From the NCBI GenBank assembly GCA_965262565.1, contig CBDHFQ010000003.1, positions 1-23,268 on the forward strand: a stretch of DNA of 23,268 bases, read 5' to 3'. The notes under the pieces were generated by a model that was not told the DNA's origin, searched no databases, and was given only the letters and a program-made list of their open reading frames with translations. Positions 1 to 7,228 of the stretch are shown one piece after another; within the stretch, counting starts at the first letter, position 1, and every line of letters starts with the position of its first letter. This DNA comes from CBDHFQ01 sp965262565 (lineage in GTDB: Bacteria; Bacteroidota; Bacteroidia; J057). Made by a program: the position numbers and the translations under genes.

Positions 1-34
1 GATAGAAAGTGCCGATAGAAATATAAAACTATAA

Positions 35-62
35 ACCTGATCGCTATCAACAGCGATCAGGT
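35..62 (-). terminator. Perfect hairpin, likely intrinsic terminator
   Basis: An 11-bp perfect stem (35-45 with 52-62) closes a 6-base loop. On the minus strand it follows the stop of the small T9SS protein by about 37 bases and is followed by a T-rich stretch, as expected of a Rho-independent terminator. The stem is symmetric, so it could also stop transcription entering from the left on the plus strand, although no T-tract is seen on that side. Confidence 0.7.
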
Positions 63-98
63 CTCAGATGAAATTAAGTGAAATAGCTCCTTATGATC

Positions 99-488
99 CT
101 ATTCAATCATAAATCTTTTAGCTATGTGATGGTGAGCTAATTCCACTTCCAATACATACATCCCCGATGGAAGATGGCCAAGGTTTACTTGCTCTTGAAA
201 AGTCAAATCCTGCTTTTCATAGAGGATTTGCTCAACTTTTCTACCCGTTAAATCCCAAATACTTAGCCTAACATGTCCTTCCGCTTCAGAATGAATTTGA
301 ATATTCAGGCGTTGATGTGCTGGGACGGGAAACACCTCCAGGGAAAAGGATTCGTCCAGTCTGTCAATGTCAAATCCATCAAAAAAGCTAAAATCATCTA
401 TAAATGTATTAACAGGGAATTTTTGAGCATGCAAGGAAGCATTACATAACAGCACAAAAAGGAGAGCCAAAACTCCGGACTTGTGCAT
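99..488 (-). CDS. Very small secreted protein made almost only of a T9SS type A sorting domain
   Basis: The protein has 129 residues if it starts at the ATG at 488. A TTG at 512 would add eight residues ahead of the signal peptide and is less likely. Residues 1 to about 22 form a signal peptide ending in SLHAQ. A linker of about 25 residues rich in Phe and Asp follows. The remaining ~80 residues match the Por secretion tail: an early VFPVPAHQRLNI segment (the usual 'YPNP' box), DLTGRKV, LPSGMYVLEV and a basic end. T9SS cargo is exported by Sec, carried across the outer membrane by the PorU/V machinery and often anchored to the surface. Here there is essentially no passenger domain. It may be a remnant of a larger protein, a small surface peptide, or a sorting-domain donor. 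The gene is monocistronic and ends at a clear hairpin. Confidence 0.75.
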   Translation of the reverse strand: MHKSGVLALLFVLLCNASLHAQKFPVNTFIDDFSFFDGFDIDRLDESFSLEVFPVPAHQRLNIQIHSEAEGHVRLSIWDLTGRKVEQILYEKQDLTFQEQVNLGHLPSGMYVLEVELAHHHIAKRFMIE

Positions 489-693
489 GTTGTTACTACT
501 TTTGTAGAGCAAGCTTGGGTGGTGTAGGTTAAGTGAAAGTTAGTGTTTCATGATTATATAGTAGTGTTAAGATTAAATGATATGAATGTTTTCCTACTAT
601 AAGGATTCTATAATTGGGAAATAGTTATCATTCAGGAAGCTCTTTTTGTTAAAATTTATTGTTGTAAGCTAGTCTAGAGAGAGAAACATTATT

Positions 694-1494
694 ATGCAAT
701 CCACAACCATCACAGAGATTAGTAATCAGGAGTTATTGTTGAGTTTGCTCATTATGGGCGTTCCCATTCTGTTCTTCCTTTACTATAAGGTTCCCATCAT
801 TAAAAGTACATTGATTGGGGTGGTAAGGATGGTGGTCCAATTAGCATTCGTCGCAGTATATTTGGAGTGGGTGTTTGAGATGAATAATGCCTGGATTAAT
901 ATGGGATGGGTGTTGATCATGATTTTGGTAGGAGTGATGACGACGATGAGAAAAGTATCTTTGAATTGGCGACCATTTATCATTCCCTTATTAATCGCTG
1001 GCTTAAGCTCAGTGATAATTGTAGATGCCTTTTTTTTGGGACTCATCATTAAGTTAGAGTATCTGTTCGAGGCAAGATATATGATTCCTATTACCGGGAT
1101 GATATTAGGGAATGCACTCAATTATAATATCGTCGGCTTAAGTACCTATATGAAAGATCTACGCGAAAAATCAAATCTCTATTACTTTTTATTGACCAAT
1201 ACGGGCGATATGAGATTAGCCTTGCGACCATTTATCAAGGAAGCATTAATGAAAGCCATGAATCCTATGATTGCTAATATGTCAGTAATAGGCTTAATCT
1301 CTTTACCAGGGATGATGACCGGCCAAATATTAGGAGGAAGCTCCCCTGCCACGGCCATTAGATATCAAATCATGATTATGTTGGCCATATTTGTGGGTTG
1401 CTCAATGAACCTGCTGTTCAGTATCATACTGTCTAATCGTTTTATGTTCGATGGATATCAAAATTTAAAATCTCATTACTTCACTTTTGAATAA
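694..1494 (+). CDS. fetB: FetB-family ABC transporter permease (UPF0014), orphan
   Basis: A 266-residue polytopic membrane protein with about seven hydrophobic segments. It carries the family's conserved stretches: MIPITGMILGNALN near 130-145, and the loop SLPGMMTGQILGGSSP followed by AIRYQ near 202-225. In Escherichia coli, FetB pairs with the ATPase FetA and is implicated in iron export and oxidative-stress resistance. Length and motifs fit an intact gene. No ATPase gene lies within the window on either side, so its partner must be elsewhere or shared. The neighbours are a divergent T9SS peptide gene and a downstream T9SS protein, neither obviously linked to metals. The start is an ATG preceded by a weak purine run (AGAGAGAGAAA). 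Family call is strong; substrate is inferred. Confidence 0.85.
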   Translation: MQSTTITEISNQELLLSLLIMGVPILFFLYYKVPIIKSTLIGVVRMVVQLAFVAVYLEWVFEMNNAWINMGWVLIMILVGVMTTMRKVSLNWRPFIIPLLIAGLSSVIIVDAFFLGLIIKLEYLFEARYMIPITGMILGNALNYNIVGLSTYMKDLREKSNLYYFLLTNTGDMRLALRPFIKEALMKAMNPMIANMSVIGLISLPGMMTGQILGGSSPATAIRYQIMIMLAIFVGCSMNLLFSIILSNRFMFDGYQNLKSHYFTFE

Positions 1495-1804
1495 GCTTAT
1501 GAAAGGGGTTGACCTAATTAATTAACCCGAATATATAGTGAGGGATAGAAATATGTGCCAATGAATAAGTAATTGTCAGTGAAAGAGATGTATTATTTTG
1601 AAATGATAAATTAGTGGCTATTAGTGATGTTTGCCAAATGTATGAAGCCCATTTATATATCAAGCACATCCTATGAATATATTTACACATATAAATGTTA
1701 TTGGTATAGGCAATATTTGTCAATTTTTACCGAATAATTTCTTTTCTTGTACGATAAATCGAGATGAAAGCTTTATCAATCAGTTGTAAATTAAGTTGAG
1801 CCCC
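1495..1804. other. AT-rich intergenic gap, no gene seen
   Basis: These 310 bases separate the FetB stop from the DNRLRE-like gene. A 69-codon open frame on the minus strand has the amino-acid mix of translated AT-rich noncoding DNA (many Ile, Tyr, Asn and Thr, no domain), so I do not call it. A 10-bp palindrome overlaps the FetB stop codon. No convincing terminator or promoter could be recognised. Confidence 0.5.
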
Positions 1805-2731
1805 ATGCGTATCCTTACTATCTTCCCTTTGTTAATCATTATTAGTCAATTTTCTGTATTATCTTATCACAAGCATAGGGTAAACGAAGGAGTAAATGAG
1901 TATTTTCTTGCTCAAAAAGATACGGTAATTGAAATAATTCCTTTAGCGGATGCAAAAGTAAATAGTGCTGCTTCGGAAGCTGATATTAATTTTGGTGAAA
2001 TAGATGATTTTATCGTGAGAAACAAGCCTGATGAATGGGGCTTTGAATCTTATCTCCTATTTGATGTAAGCGGATTAGATACAGCAACTGTAACCGATGC
2101 GAAATTACAGGTGTATGGGCGAAATCCGAATAATAGCAATATTGTCCAGGTAACCGTCATTCAAACAGATACAAATTGGAAGGAATTAGAGATCACCTAT
2201 AATAATTCACCTGCCAAAGTAGGAGTGGGAATTGATACAGTAGCGGTTAATGACACCTTGCAATATTATGAATGGGATCTTGGAGGACTGATTCAGGATG
2301 AATTGAACAAAGGCTCCAGCTTAATTTCCTTTGTCCTTAGTTCTACAAATGCAGATACCTTGTTTGATCGCGCCAAATTTCGATCTAAAGAAGCCATGGA
2401 GTTTCTTCCTAAATTAGTATTGAGTATGAGTGATACCGTATTGACCACGTCACTTCTGCCTTTAGAACATCCATCTAACCCCTTTACTATATATCCCAAT
2501 CCCGCTACTTCCAACTTTCATATATCCTTTGATATGGTTCAGAGGGGAGATATGTTCATTACCTTAAGAGATATCCATGGAAAAAAGGTCTATCAGGATA
2601 ACGTAAGGGCGATAGGACAAGCACCAGAACTTATCGTAGATGTGGCTCATTTGTCTGATGGAATGTATTTTGTTGAGTTGCAGTCAGGAGATCAATATTA
2701 CATAGATCGAGTAGTAAAATCAGAGCAATAG
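1805..2731 (+). CDS. Secreted DNRLRE/CBM96-like protein with T9SS sorting domain
   Basis: About 308 residues from the ATG at 1805; an in-frame TTG at 1796 would add three residues. The N-terminus is a signal peptide (MRILTIFPLLIIISQFSVLS). Residues ~40-210 resemble a DNRLRE-type beta-sandwich: a start about variable 'PLADAKVN', 'ESYLLFDVSGL', 'TVTDAKLQVYG', 'WKELEITYNNSPAK' and a closing 'LPKLVLS'. Such domains occur in secreted and surface proteins of Bacteroidota and Actinobacteria, and some bind polysaccharide. The last ~75 residues are a type A T9SS tail with the YPNPATSNFHISF box, DIHGKKVYQD and LSDGMYFVEL. It is expected to be exported through T9SS and held on the surface or released. 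No catalytic domain is visible. Its TAG stop is immediately followed by the stop of the opposing gene. Confidence 0.75.
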   Translation: MRILTIFPLLIIISQFSVLSYHKHRVNEGVNEYFLAQKDTVIEIIPLADAKVNSAASEADINFGEIDDFIVRNKPDEWGFESYLLFDVSGLDTATVTDAKLQVYGRNPNNSNIVQVTVIQTDTNWKELEITYNNSPAKVGVGIDTVAVNDTLQYYEWDLGGLIQDELNKGSSLISFVLSSTNADTLFDRAKFRSKEAMEFLPKLVLSMSDTVLTTSLLPLEHPSNPFTIYPNPATSNFHISFDMVQRGDMFITLRDIHGKKVYQDNVRAIGQAPELIVDVAHLSDGMYFVELQSGDQYYIDRVVKSEQ

Positions 2732-3466
2732 TTACTGGATTAAGTCATCAAGCATGTCTATGATTCTTTGTTGAGAGGGATTAGCTTTTGGATGTAGTTG
2801 AGGCATTTGTTCAATAAAGAAGGTCAATGCGCTGAGTATTTCTTCTTTGTCCAGTTCAGCGGATAAAGGATTTCTGATGGTGATGGATAATTCTTTCTTT
2901 AGATCGCTTTTACTATCTTCCTCACCCTCATTCGAATTATTCAACAGTAACTCTAACACATAATTTTTGGCTTTACCCAACCAAATATCAGCACGTTGTA
3001 ATTGATTTCTCTCTGCACACACTTTAGTTCTCAGTAAATGATGAACCATTAATCCGAAGGGTTCATGTATAGGATCGGGAATTTTCTTCTTTTGTTTTTC
3101 ATGCTGATGTCCGAATAGCAATTTAAAATGAGGCCCTTTGGGACCAAATTCATTGTCAGGCGTAAAGGAGAGGTCCACTTGAAGACAACCGGGGAGAAGA
3201 AATACTCGATAGATGGTATTTCCTTGAGTTACATTAAATAACACTTCTCCTTTAAGCTCATTCTCTATATAATCCGTAAAAACATCGATCAATTCACCGA
3301 TAGCATAGGATTCATCTATTCCAAACGATAGGTCTATGTCGGCCCAACGATCAACCACCCCTCCTGCATAAGAGCCAATAGCTGCCGCAGAGACAATTCG
3401 TTGGTCTGACTTGGCTTTTTCAATGATTTTTTCCCGAACTTCGTCTCTGAAGGATACTGAAAACAT
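2732..3466 (-). CDS. Nucleotidyltransferase-fold protein (antibiotic NTase/MNT-like)
   Basis: I start it at the ATG at 3466 (244 residues). An upstream ATG at 3583 would add 39 residues not needed for the fold. The polymerase-beta-like nucleotidyltransferase signature is complete: GSYAGG at 31-36, then D43-x-D45 in RWADIDLSFGI, and a third carboxylate at D98 in LQVDLSF. A helical region follows (residues ~125-244), with IHEPFGLMVHHLLRTK and a later KAKNYVLELL helix, resembling the C-terminal half of aminoglycoside adenylyltransferase-like proteins. The family transfers NMP from NTP to a small molecule or protein; the acceptor cannot be told from sequence. All catalytic residues are present, so it is probably active. 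It is convergent with the upstream T9SS protein gene with zero bases between the stops. Confidence 0.75.
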   Translation of the reverse strand: MFSVSFRDEVREKIIEKAKSDQRIVSAAAIGSYAGGVVDRWADIDLSFGIDESYAIGELIDVFTDYIENELKGEVLFNVTQGNTIYRVFLLPGCLQVDLSFTPDNEFGPKGPHFKLLFGHQHEKQKKKIPDPIHEPFGLMVHHLLRTKVCAERNQLQRADIWLGKAKNYVLELLLNNSNEGEEDSKSDLKKELSITIRNPLSAELDKEEILSALTFFIEQMPQLHPKANPSQQRIIDMLDDLIQ

Positions 3467-3636
3467 ATATCTTAGTCCCCTTAATGTGTATACCGAGCAA
3501 TCTTGAAGATAAAATTGAGCTAAGGTAATGATTTTCACATAATGTTTGCTCCTCCTTATTGGAAAAGATAAACTTAACCCCAAATTCCTCTAAGTTTTGC
3601 CTCCTCTTGCCAATGTAAGAGTATTGTTAATTTGCT

Positions 3637-3729
3637 CTTGCGATATACGAAGGGCTATTCCTTGGCCCAACTTTCATAAGCTAATCTTGCGATATCCGTC
3701 GAATGGGCTATATCCTTGGCCCAACTTTC
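3637..3729. repeat. Imperfect tandem duplication at the 3' end of the SGNH remnant
   Basis: Two nearly adjacent copies of a ~40-45-base unit lie at about 3637-3675 and 3685-3729. Both run from TCTTGCGATAT to CCTTGGCCCAACTTTC and differ mainly by a few missing bases in the first copy. Read on the minus strand, each encodes ESWAK followed by D or E. The stop codon of the hydrolase remnant lies inside the left copy. The pattern is that of local duplication followed by small deletions, consistent with a decaying gene. Confidence 0.65.
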
Positions 3730-3981
3730 TACTTTTATGATATCACTCTGATCATATACATTTTCGTAATTTTTTATTAGTAAGGCTAGTTCCTTTCCCA
3801 GGATTTCTACCAAATTACCTATGATAAACTTAATGGGAGGAGTAAAAGCGGGAAATTCTTTGATGGGAGGCATATTACAAAAGACTATAGGAGCCTTGGG
3901 AAATGTTGACCGAAGATCTTTGATGAGTAACTGAACGGTAAAGATAATATAGCACCGATCCAATACTTTAGATTCATACAT
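3655..3981 (-). pseudogene. 5'-truncated SGNH/GDSL hydrolase remnant
   Basis: The 108-residue frame matches the C-terminal half of a short SGNH hydrolase: LIKDLRSTFPKAPIVFCNMPP, then KEFPAFTPPIKFIIG, a helix before NYENV, and near the end D90-x-x-H93 (DIAH) in the position of the catalytic Asp-His pair. The first half, with the GDSL nucleophile and the GxND oxyanion block, is missing. The ~130 bases upstream show no recognisable GDSL sequence in the frames I checked. The 3' end carries a tandem duplication containing ESWAK twice. It cannot be an active hydrolase without the nucleophile, so I call it a remnant. A small standalone protein with another role is not excluded. Confidence 0.6.
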
Positions 3982-4109
3982 TTATTGACATTCTGTATAG
4001 TTCTTCACAACACTAAATATAACCTTCTGTTTTCTTAGTTGTCCGAAAGCTGATATTAAAAATTGAGTTGGATGAGGGGTCATGTGTTGGGCCAATTTAA
4101 ATGAGCGTA

Positions 4110-4871
4110 TTATCCGGCATTTAATCTGGCAATCAGTAACGTCTTTCTGACCTGGCTTAAAGGAAGCGTTTCTCCAGAGTAAAGAATAACCTGAAAATGC
4201 CTGAATTCATCCTGATGAATCGCTTTGACGAAAGATAGCCTGACAATAGCGGAACGGTGGATCCTGAAAAATTCTTCCGGCGACAATTGCTTTTCTAGGT
4301 AATCCATACTTTGGCGGATAACGTATTTGTTATTGTCCACATATACCTCCACATATTGATCAGCTGCTTTGATGTAGTGTATTTTATTCACCTCCACATA
4401 TTCCGTTACAGCTCCTTTTTTACAGGCTAATCGATGTAAGTAATTGTTCCCTTTGTTATGTTGGAGTTGGTCAATGAGTCTTTCGACAACTTCCTGGGTA
4501 ATGGGGGAGGAGAGGCGATTGATAGCACGTGAGACGGCCTCATCAAATCGTTGGGCTGTGAACGGTTTTAATAAATAGTCTATCGCATTAAACTCAAACG
4601 CTTTAATCGCAAAATCGTCAAATGCGGTAATAAAAATGACATTGGGTAGTTGGAGACATCTTTTAAGTACTTCTATGCCACTAAATCCGGGCATTTGTAT
4701 GTCTAGAAAAACCAAGTCTGGTTGAGTTTCTTCTAACAATGACAATGCGCCAGGGCCATCACCAGCTTCTCCGATGAGGCTTAATTGTTGATGACGGTCA
4801 ATATGAAATTTTACCAGAGATCTGGCATCCAGTTCATCATCTATTACCGCTACATTGATGGTATGAGTCAT
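4110..4871 (-). CDS. LytTR-family response regulator
   Basis: A 253-residue regulator. The receiver domain (residues ~5-120) has the acidic pair D11/D12, phosphoacceptor D57 in LVFLDIQMPG, T82 and K102 in LLKPF. A linker leads to a LytTR DNA-binding domain (~146-250) with the RLACKKG start, VEVNKIHYIKAADQYVEVY, FFRIHRSAIVRLSFV and PLSQVRKTLL. LytTR proteins bind imperfect direct repeats as dimers and usually activate a small set of genes, often exported or cell-surface functions. Its ATG overlaps the stop of the kinase gene by four bases (ATGA), so the two are translationally coupled and form a cognate pair. It is the last gene of the operon that begins near 6850. Targets are unknown; the operon's own secreted proteins are the natural first guess. 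Confidence 0.93.
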   Translation of the reverse strand: MTHTINVAVIDDELDARSLVKFHIDRHQQLSLIGEAGDGPGALSLLEETQPDLVFLDIQMPGFSGIEVLKRCLQLPNVIFITAFDDFAIKAFEFNAIDYLLKPFTAQRFDEAVSRAINRLSSPITQEVVERLIDQLQHNKGNNYLHRLACKKGAVTEYVEVNKIHYIKAADQYVEVYVDNNKYVIRQSMDYLEKQLSPEEFFRIHRSAIVRLSFVKAIHQDEFRHFQVILYSGETLPLSQVRKTLLIARLNAG

Positions 4872-5926
4872 GAAGATGGAAGAATTATTTCAGCGAGTAC
4901 CCCTTGATTGACATTATATATATTGAATGCAGCAGCATCTCCATAATGTGCATTTAATCTTTGACGTACATTTTGAAGTCCAATACCTCCTGTATGTTTA
5001 TGGATGGAAGGGCCTTCATTGTAAATATGTATTTGTAACTGTTCCATCTCAATGAAACGCACACTTAATTTCAATAAATGAGCTCCTACCCCCTTGGATA
5101 TACCGTGTTTAATGGCATTTTCTACGATAGGTTGTAAAAAGAAATTTGGCACCTCTACGGAAAGAGCTTCTTGTTGAATATCGTAGATGACCTTCAAGTC
5201 TTTAAAACGGTGCTGTTCTATATAGAGATATTTTCGGACATAATCTAATTCCTCTTCCAGGGAGACGACAGCCCTATCTCGCTCATTTAATGCTATTCGT
5301 AGCAATTCACTTAATCCCGTAGTCATTTCGCTTGCTACCTCCGATTTTTGTTGGTGAATAGCGCTGACGATACTGTTCAATGTATTAAACAGAAAATGAG
5401 GCTGTAATTGCATCTTGAGTACTCGCAATTGTTGGCTAAGTAAATCCTTTTCTAATTGGATTCCTCTTAAACGTTCCATCTCAGAATCTTTATAATAGAG
5501 ATAGGCATGAACGACAGCGACGATGGCCATACATATAAAGAAATGCCAATGGAATAGATTGACGAAGAGAATCTGGTAAATATTGTTGAAGGTGTTTACA
5601 TCGACCGTACCATAAGTCGCTATTAACCAAATGAGTGTGTATACGCCCAAATACACCAAAACAATGCCTACCGACATGGGAAGCAAAATAATGCCATTGT
5701 ATAAGTTGCCTTTTCCTATGCGATATTTTTGGGCTTGAAAAAAAACGATGGGTGTTATGAATGCCCAGACCCACCATACGCATAATTGAATCCAAAATAT
5801 ATGGAACCAACTCTCTTCTTGTCCTGATTGAATGGATGTTAAATATAATTGGGTTGCTGTGAATAGAGCCACGATCGACCACACAGCTAAGTTATAGGAC
5901 CAAAATCTTCGGTCGAATCTGAACAT
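4868..5926 (-). CDS. LytS/YehU-type membrane sensor histidine kinase
   Basis: A 352-residue kinase. Residues ~10-145 contain four hydrophobic segments (about 11-30, 41-63, 78-104, 117-145) with short loops and no large extracellular sensor domain. A coiled-coil linker (SEMERLRGIQLEKDLLSQQL) leads to the His_kinase domain with H177 in QPHFLFNTLNSI. The ATPase domain has the N-box VENAIKHG (N270, H274) and G-box GGIGLQNVRQRL (313-324). All catalytic motifs are present. It should autophosphorylate on H177 and pass phosphate to the response regulator encoded next. With little exposed sensor mass, it may detect its signal in the membrane or through a partner protein. The secreted DOMON protein encoded one base upstream is a candidate partner (inference). 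Confidence 0.93.
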   Translation of the reverse strand: MFRFDRRFWSYNLAVWSIVALFTATQLYLTSIQSGQEESWFHIFWIQLCVWWVWAFITPIVFFQAQKYRIGKGNLYNGIILLPMSVGIVLVYLGVYTLIWLIATYGTVDVNTFNNIYQILFVNLFHWHFFICMAIVAVVHAYLYYKDSEMERLRGIQLEKDLLSQQLRVLKMQLQPHFLFNTLNSIVSAIHQQKSEVASEMTTGLSELLRIALNERDRAVVSLEEELDYVRKYLYIEQHRFKDLKVIYDIQQEALSVEVPNFFLQPIVENAIKHGISKGVGAHLLKLSVRFIEMEQLQIHIYNEGPSIHKHTGGIGLQNVRQRLNAHYGDAAAFNIYNVNQGVLAEIILPSS

Positions 5927-5927
5927 A

Positions 5928-6428
5928 TTAGTTTACCTTGAATACGATTTCTTTATGTTTTCTCATGCTGGAATGATGGGAAAAATCATCATGTGTTGAA
6001 TATGCTAATATGAGCCAAAACGCTTCGCCATGTATCAGGCGGTAATCATAGCGATCTTGTCCTGCCCACCATCGACGAAAACGAATATAGGTCTCATCAC
6101 CTTTTTCTTCCGCTGACATCACTTCCAGGTCTTTACTTCCTCCTAAAGATACATCTAATCTCGAATCACCGATTCCTTTCACATACATATCCTGGGTCTC
6201 TACCTTTCCATTTACTATGTGAAACATGAGCAAATCACTGTGTAAGATATTATTTTCACCATTAAAGCCTACTGCTACCCATCCGGTAGTAGGTGCACGA
6301 AGCTCCATGACCAGGTATTCTCCCTCTTTGGAACACGACCAAGACATGCCTCCTAAAGAAACGTCCATTTGAGCCTTAAGACCAAGGCCCAAATGACTTA
6401 ATATAGCCAAAATGAAAAATACTCTCAT
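5928..6428 (-). CDS. Secreted DOMON-domain protein
   Basis: A 166-residue protein with a signal peptide (residues 1 to ~19, ending LGLKAQ) and a single DOMON-like beta-sandwich filling the rest. Recognisable features are a strand with 'MSWSCSKEGEYLVMELRAP', TGWVAVGFNGEN, DLLMFHIVNGKVETQDMYVKG and the closing FWLILAYSTHDDFSHHS. DOMON domains bind heme b or sugars and often act in extracellular redox or ligand recognition. The His/Met-rich tail (HDDFSHHSSMRKH) could supply heme ligands, but I cannot assign them. It overlaps the upstream NTF2-like gene by one base (TAATG) and lies one base before the kinase gene, so it is co-expressed with the two-component system and may be its periplasmic sensor or a redox partner. 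Confidence 0.78.
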   Translation of the reverse strand: MRVFFILAILSHLGLGLKAQMDVSLGGMSWSCSKEGEYLVMELRAPTTGWVAVGFNGENNILHSDLLMFHIVNGKVETQDMYVKGIGDSRLDVSLGGSKDLEVMSAEEKGDETYIRFRRWWAGQDRYDYRLIHGEAFWLILAYSTHDDFSHHSSMRKHKEIVFKVN

Positions 6429-6850
6429 TACTGAATAGGTTTAATATCTGCCAGGACAGTTACAATAATCCATTTACCCCCTTCTTCGACCATGGAAATT
6501 TGGTATATAAAATCGTACTCTTCACTCACTGCTTGTACGATAACATCTGCTGAACCAGCTCGAACGAGTTGTACATTTTTGATGGACATTTCTCTGGACT
6601 TTCCCCCAATTTTCTTTTCAGCGACCATGTTAATAAAATCTGGTCCTTTAAAAGGCATCAACTTATCTCCGATTTTGGCGAACTGCATCATGTCTGGATG
6701 TAAAATCTTTCGCAATGCTTCAGCATCGTTTATGTCGACAAGTTCTATGAAAGCTTCAGCGGTGTTGATTGCATCTGCCAGGGGTTTTTCTCCGGTCATA
6801 CTTGTTGTGGTTATAAGGACCATACACATAAAAAGGATCGTTTTCATCAT
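6428..6850 (-). CDS. Secreted NTF2-like protein (putative lumazine-binding type)
   Basis: A 140-residue protein with an N-terminal signal peptide (about residues 1-20, ending near SMTGEKP) and an NTF2-like alpha+beta barrel. AEAFIELVDINDAEALRKILHPDMMQF is the typical opening helix plus 'H-P-D' turn. REMSIKNVQLVRAGSADVIVQAV and DFIYQISMVEEGGKWIIVTV are the usual beta strands ending in a W-I-I-V-x-V strand. The family binds small ligands or acts as a scaffold; no catalytic residues can be named. It is the first gene of the NTF2-DOMON-kinase-regulator operon; its promoter should lie in the 378 bases upstream. Two starts, ATG at 6850 or 6847, are equally usable. Confidence 0.7.
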   Translation of the reverse strand: MMKTILFMCMVLITTTSMTGEKPLADAINTAEAFIELVDINDAEALRKILHPDMMQFAKIGDKLMPFKGPDFINMVAEKKIGGKSREMSIKNVQLVRAGSADVIVQAVSEEYDFIYQISMVEEGGKWIIVTVLADIKPIQ

Positions 6851-7228
6851 AATTAACGGTTTATGTTTAGCTTTATGAGAACAATATGAAGGTTAATCAT
6901 GTGAAAATCAGGCTAATGTTGTGAAGTAGGCAGTTTTTGTTGGGAAGGGGAAAAAAGTGTGAGGGAGGGATTGCCTGGCTTGAAAATTCAACGCATGGGC
7001 AATCTCTGAAAGAATCGATTTAGGTGTTTCTGGTGAGTATGCCGATGATTAATATTAAAGACATTGTTGCTATGTATTGCTTGGGTCAATCTGTAAACAA
7101 CTTCAAAAATGACAATAGCTAAGTTAAATAATAAAATATATTTGCTTTACTTTCGTATCAATTGAACTATTTTTACTTCGGTAATTTCGTAGAAATCGCT
7201 AATATTAGCTGTCGCAATTTTAGCGATA
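6851..7228. other. Intergenic region upstream of the sensory operon, with dyads
   Basis: No coding frame is convincing here. The minus-strand promoter of the NTF2-DOMON-kinase-regulator operon should lie in the left part, although no clear Bacteroidota -33/-7 pair was found. A 7-bp inverted repeat, GATTGCC (6969-6975) with GGCAATC (6998-7004), encloses the smaller dyad TTGAA/TTCAA. It could be an operator or a hairpin. The right end holds a separate hairpin (listed at 7195-7227). Confidence 0.4.
7195..7227 (-). terminator. Compound inverted repeat, possible terminator
   Basis: ATCGCTAA (7195-7202) pairs perfectly with TTAGCGAT (7220-7227), immediately downstream of the stop of the zinc-ribbon gene. 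The perfect 12-bp palindrome GCTAATATTAGC (7198-7209) overlaps the left arm, giving alternative pairings. The T-tract on the minus strand is weak, so this may instead be an mRNA-stabilising structure. Confidence 0.4.

Noticed and set aside
1514..1723. 69-codon open frame on the minus strand
   Set aside because: Composition of translated AT-rich noncoding DNA, no domain or signal peptide and no neighbour context; treated as intergenic.
3467..3583. Longer N-terminus for the nucleotidyltransferase (ATG at 3583)
   Set aside because: The extra 39 residues do not resemble the NTase fold, and the ATG at 3466 places the GS and DxD motifs at usual positions.
5490..5882. 130-codon frame inside the histidine kinase gene
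   Set aside because: Lies wholly within the well-supported kinase coding region in another frame and has no recognisable family.
6492..6878. 128-codon plus-strand frame opposite the NTF2-like gene
   Set aside because: Antisense shadow of the NTF2-like gene; Ser/Thr/Ile-rich with no motif.
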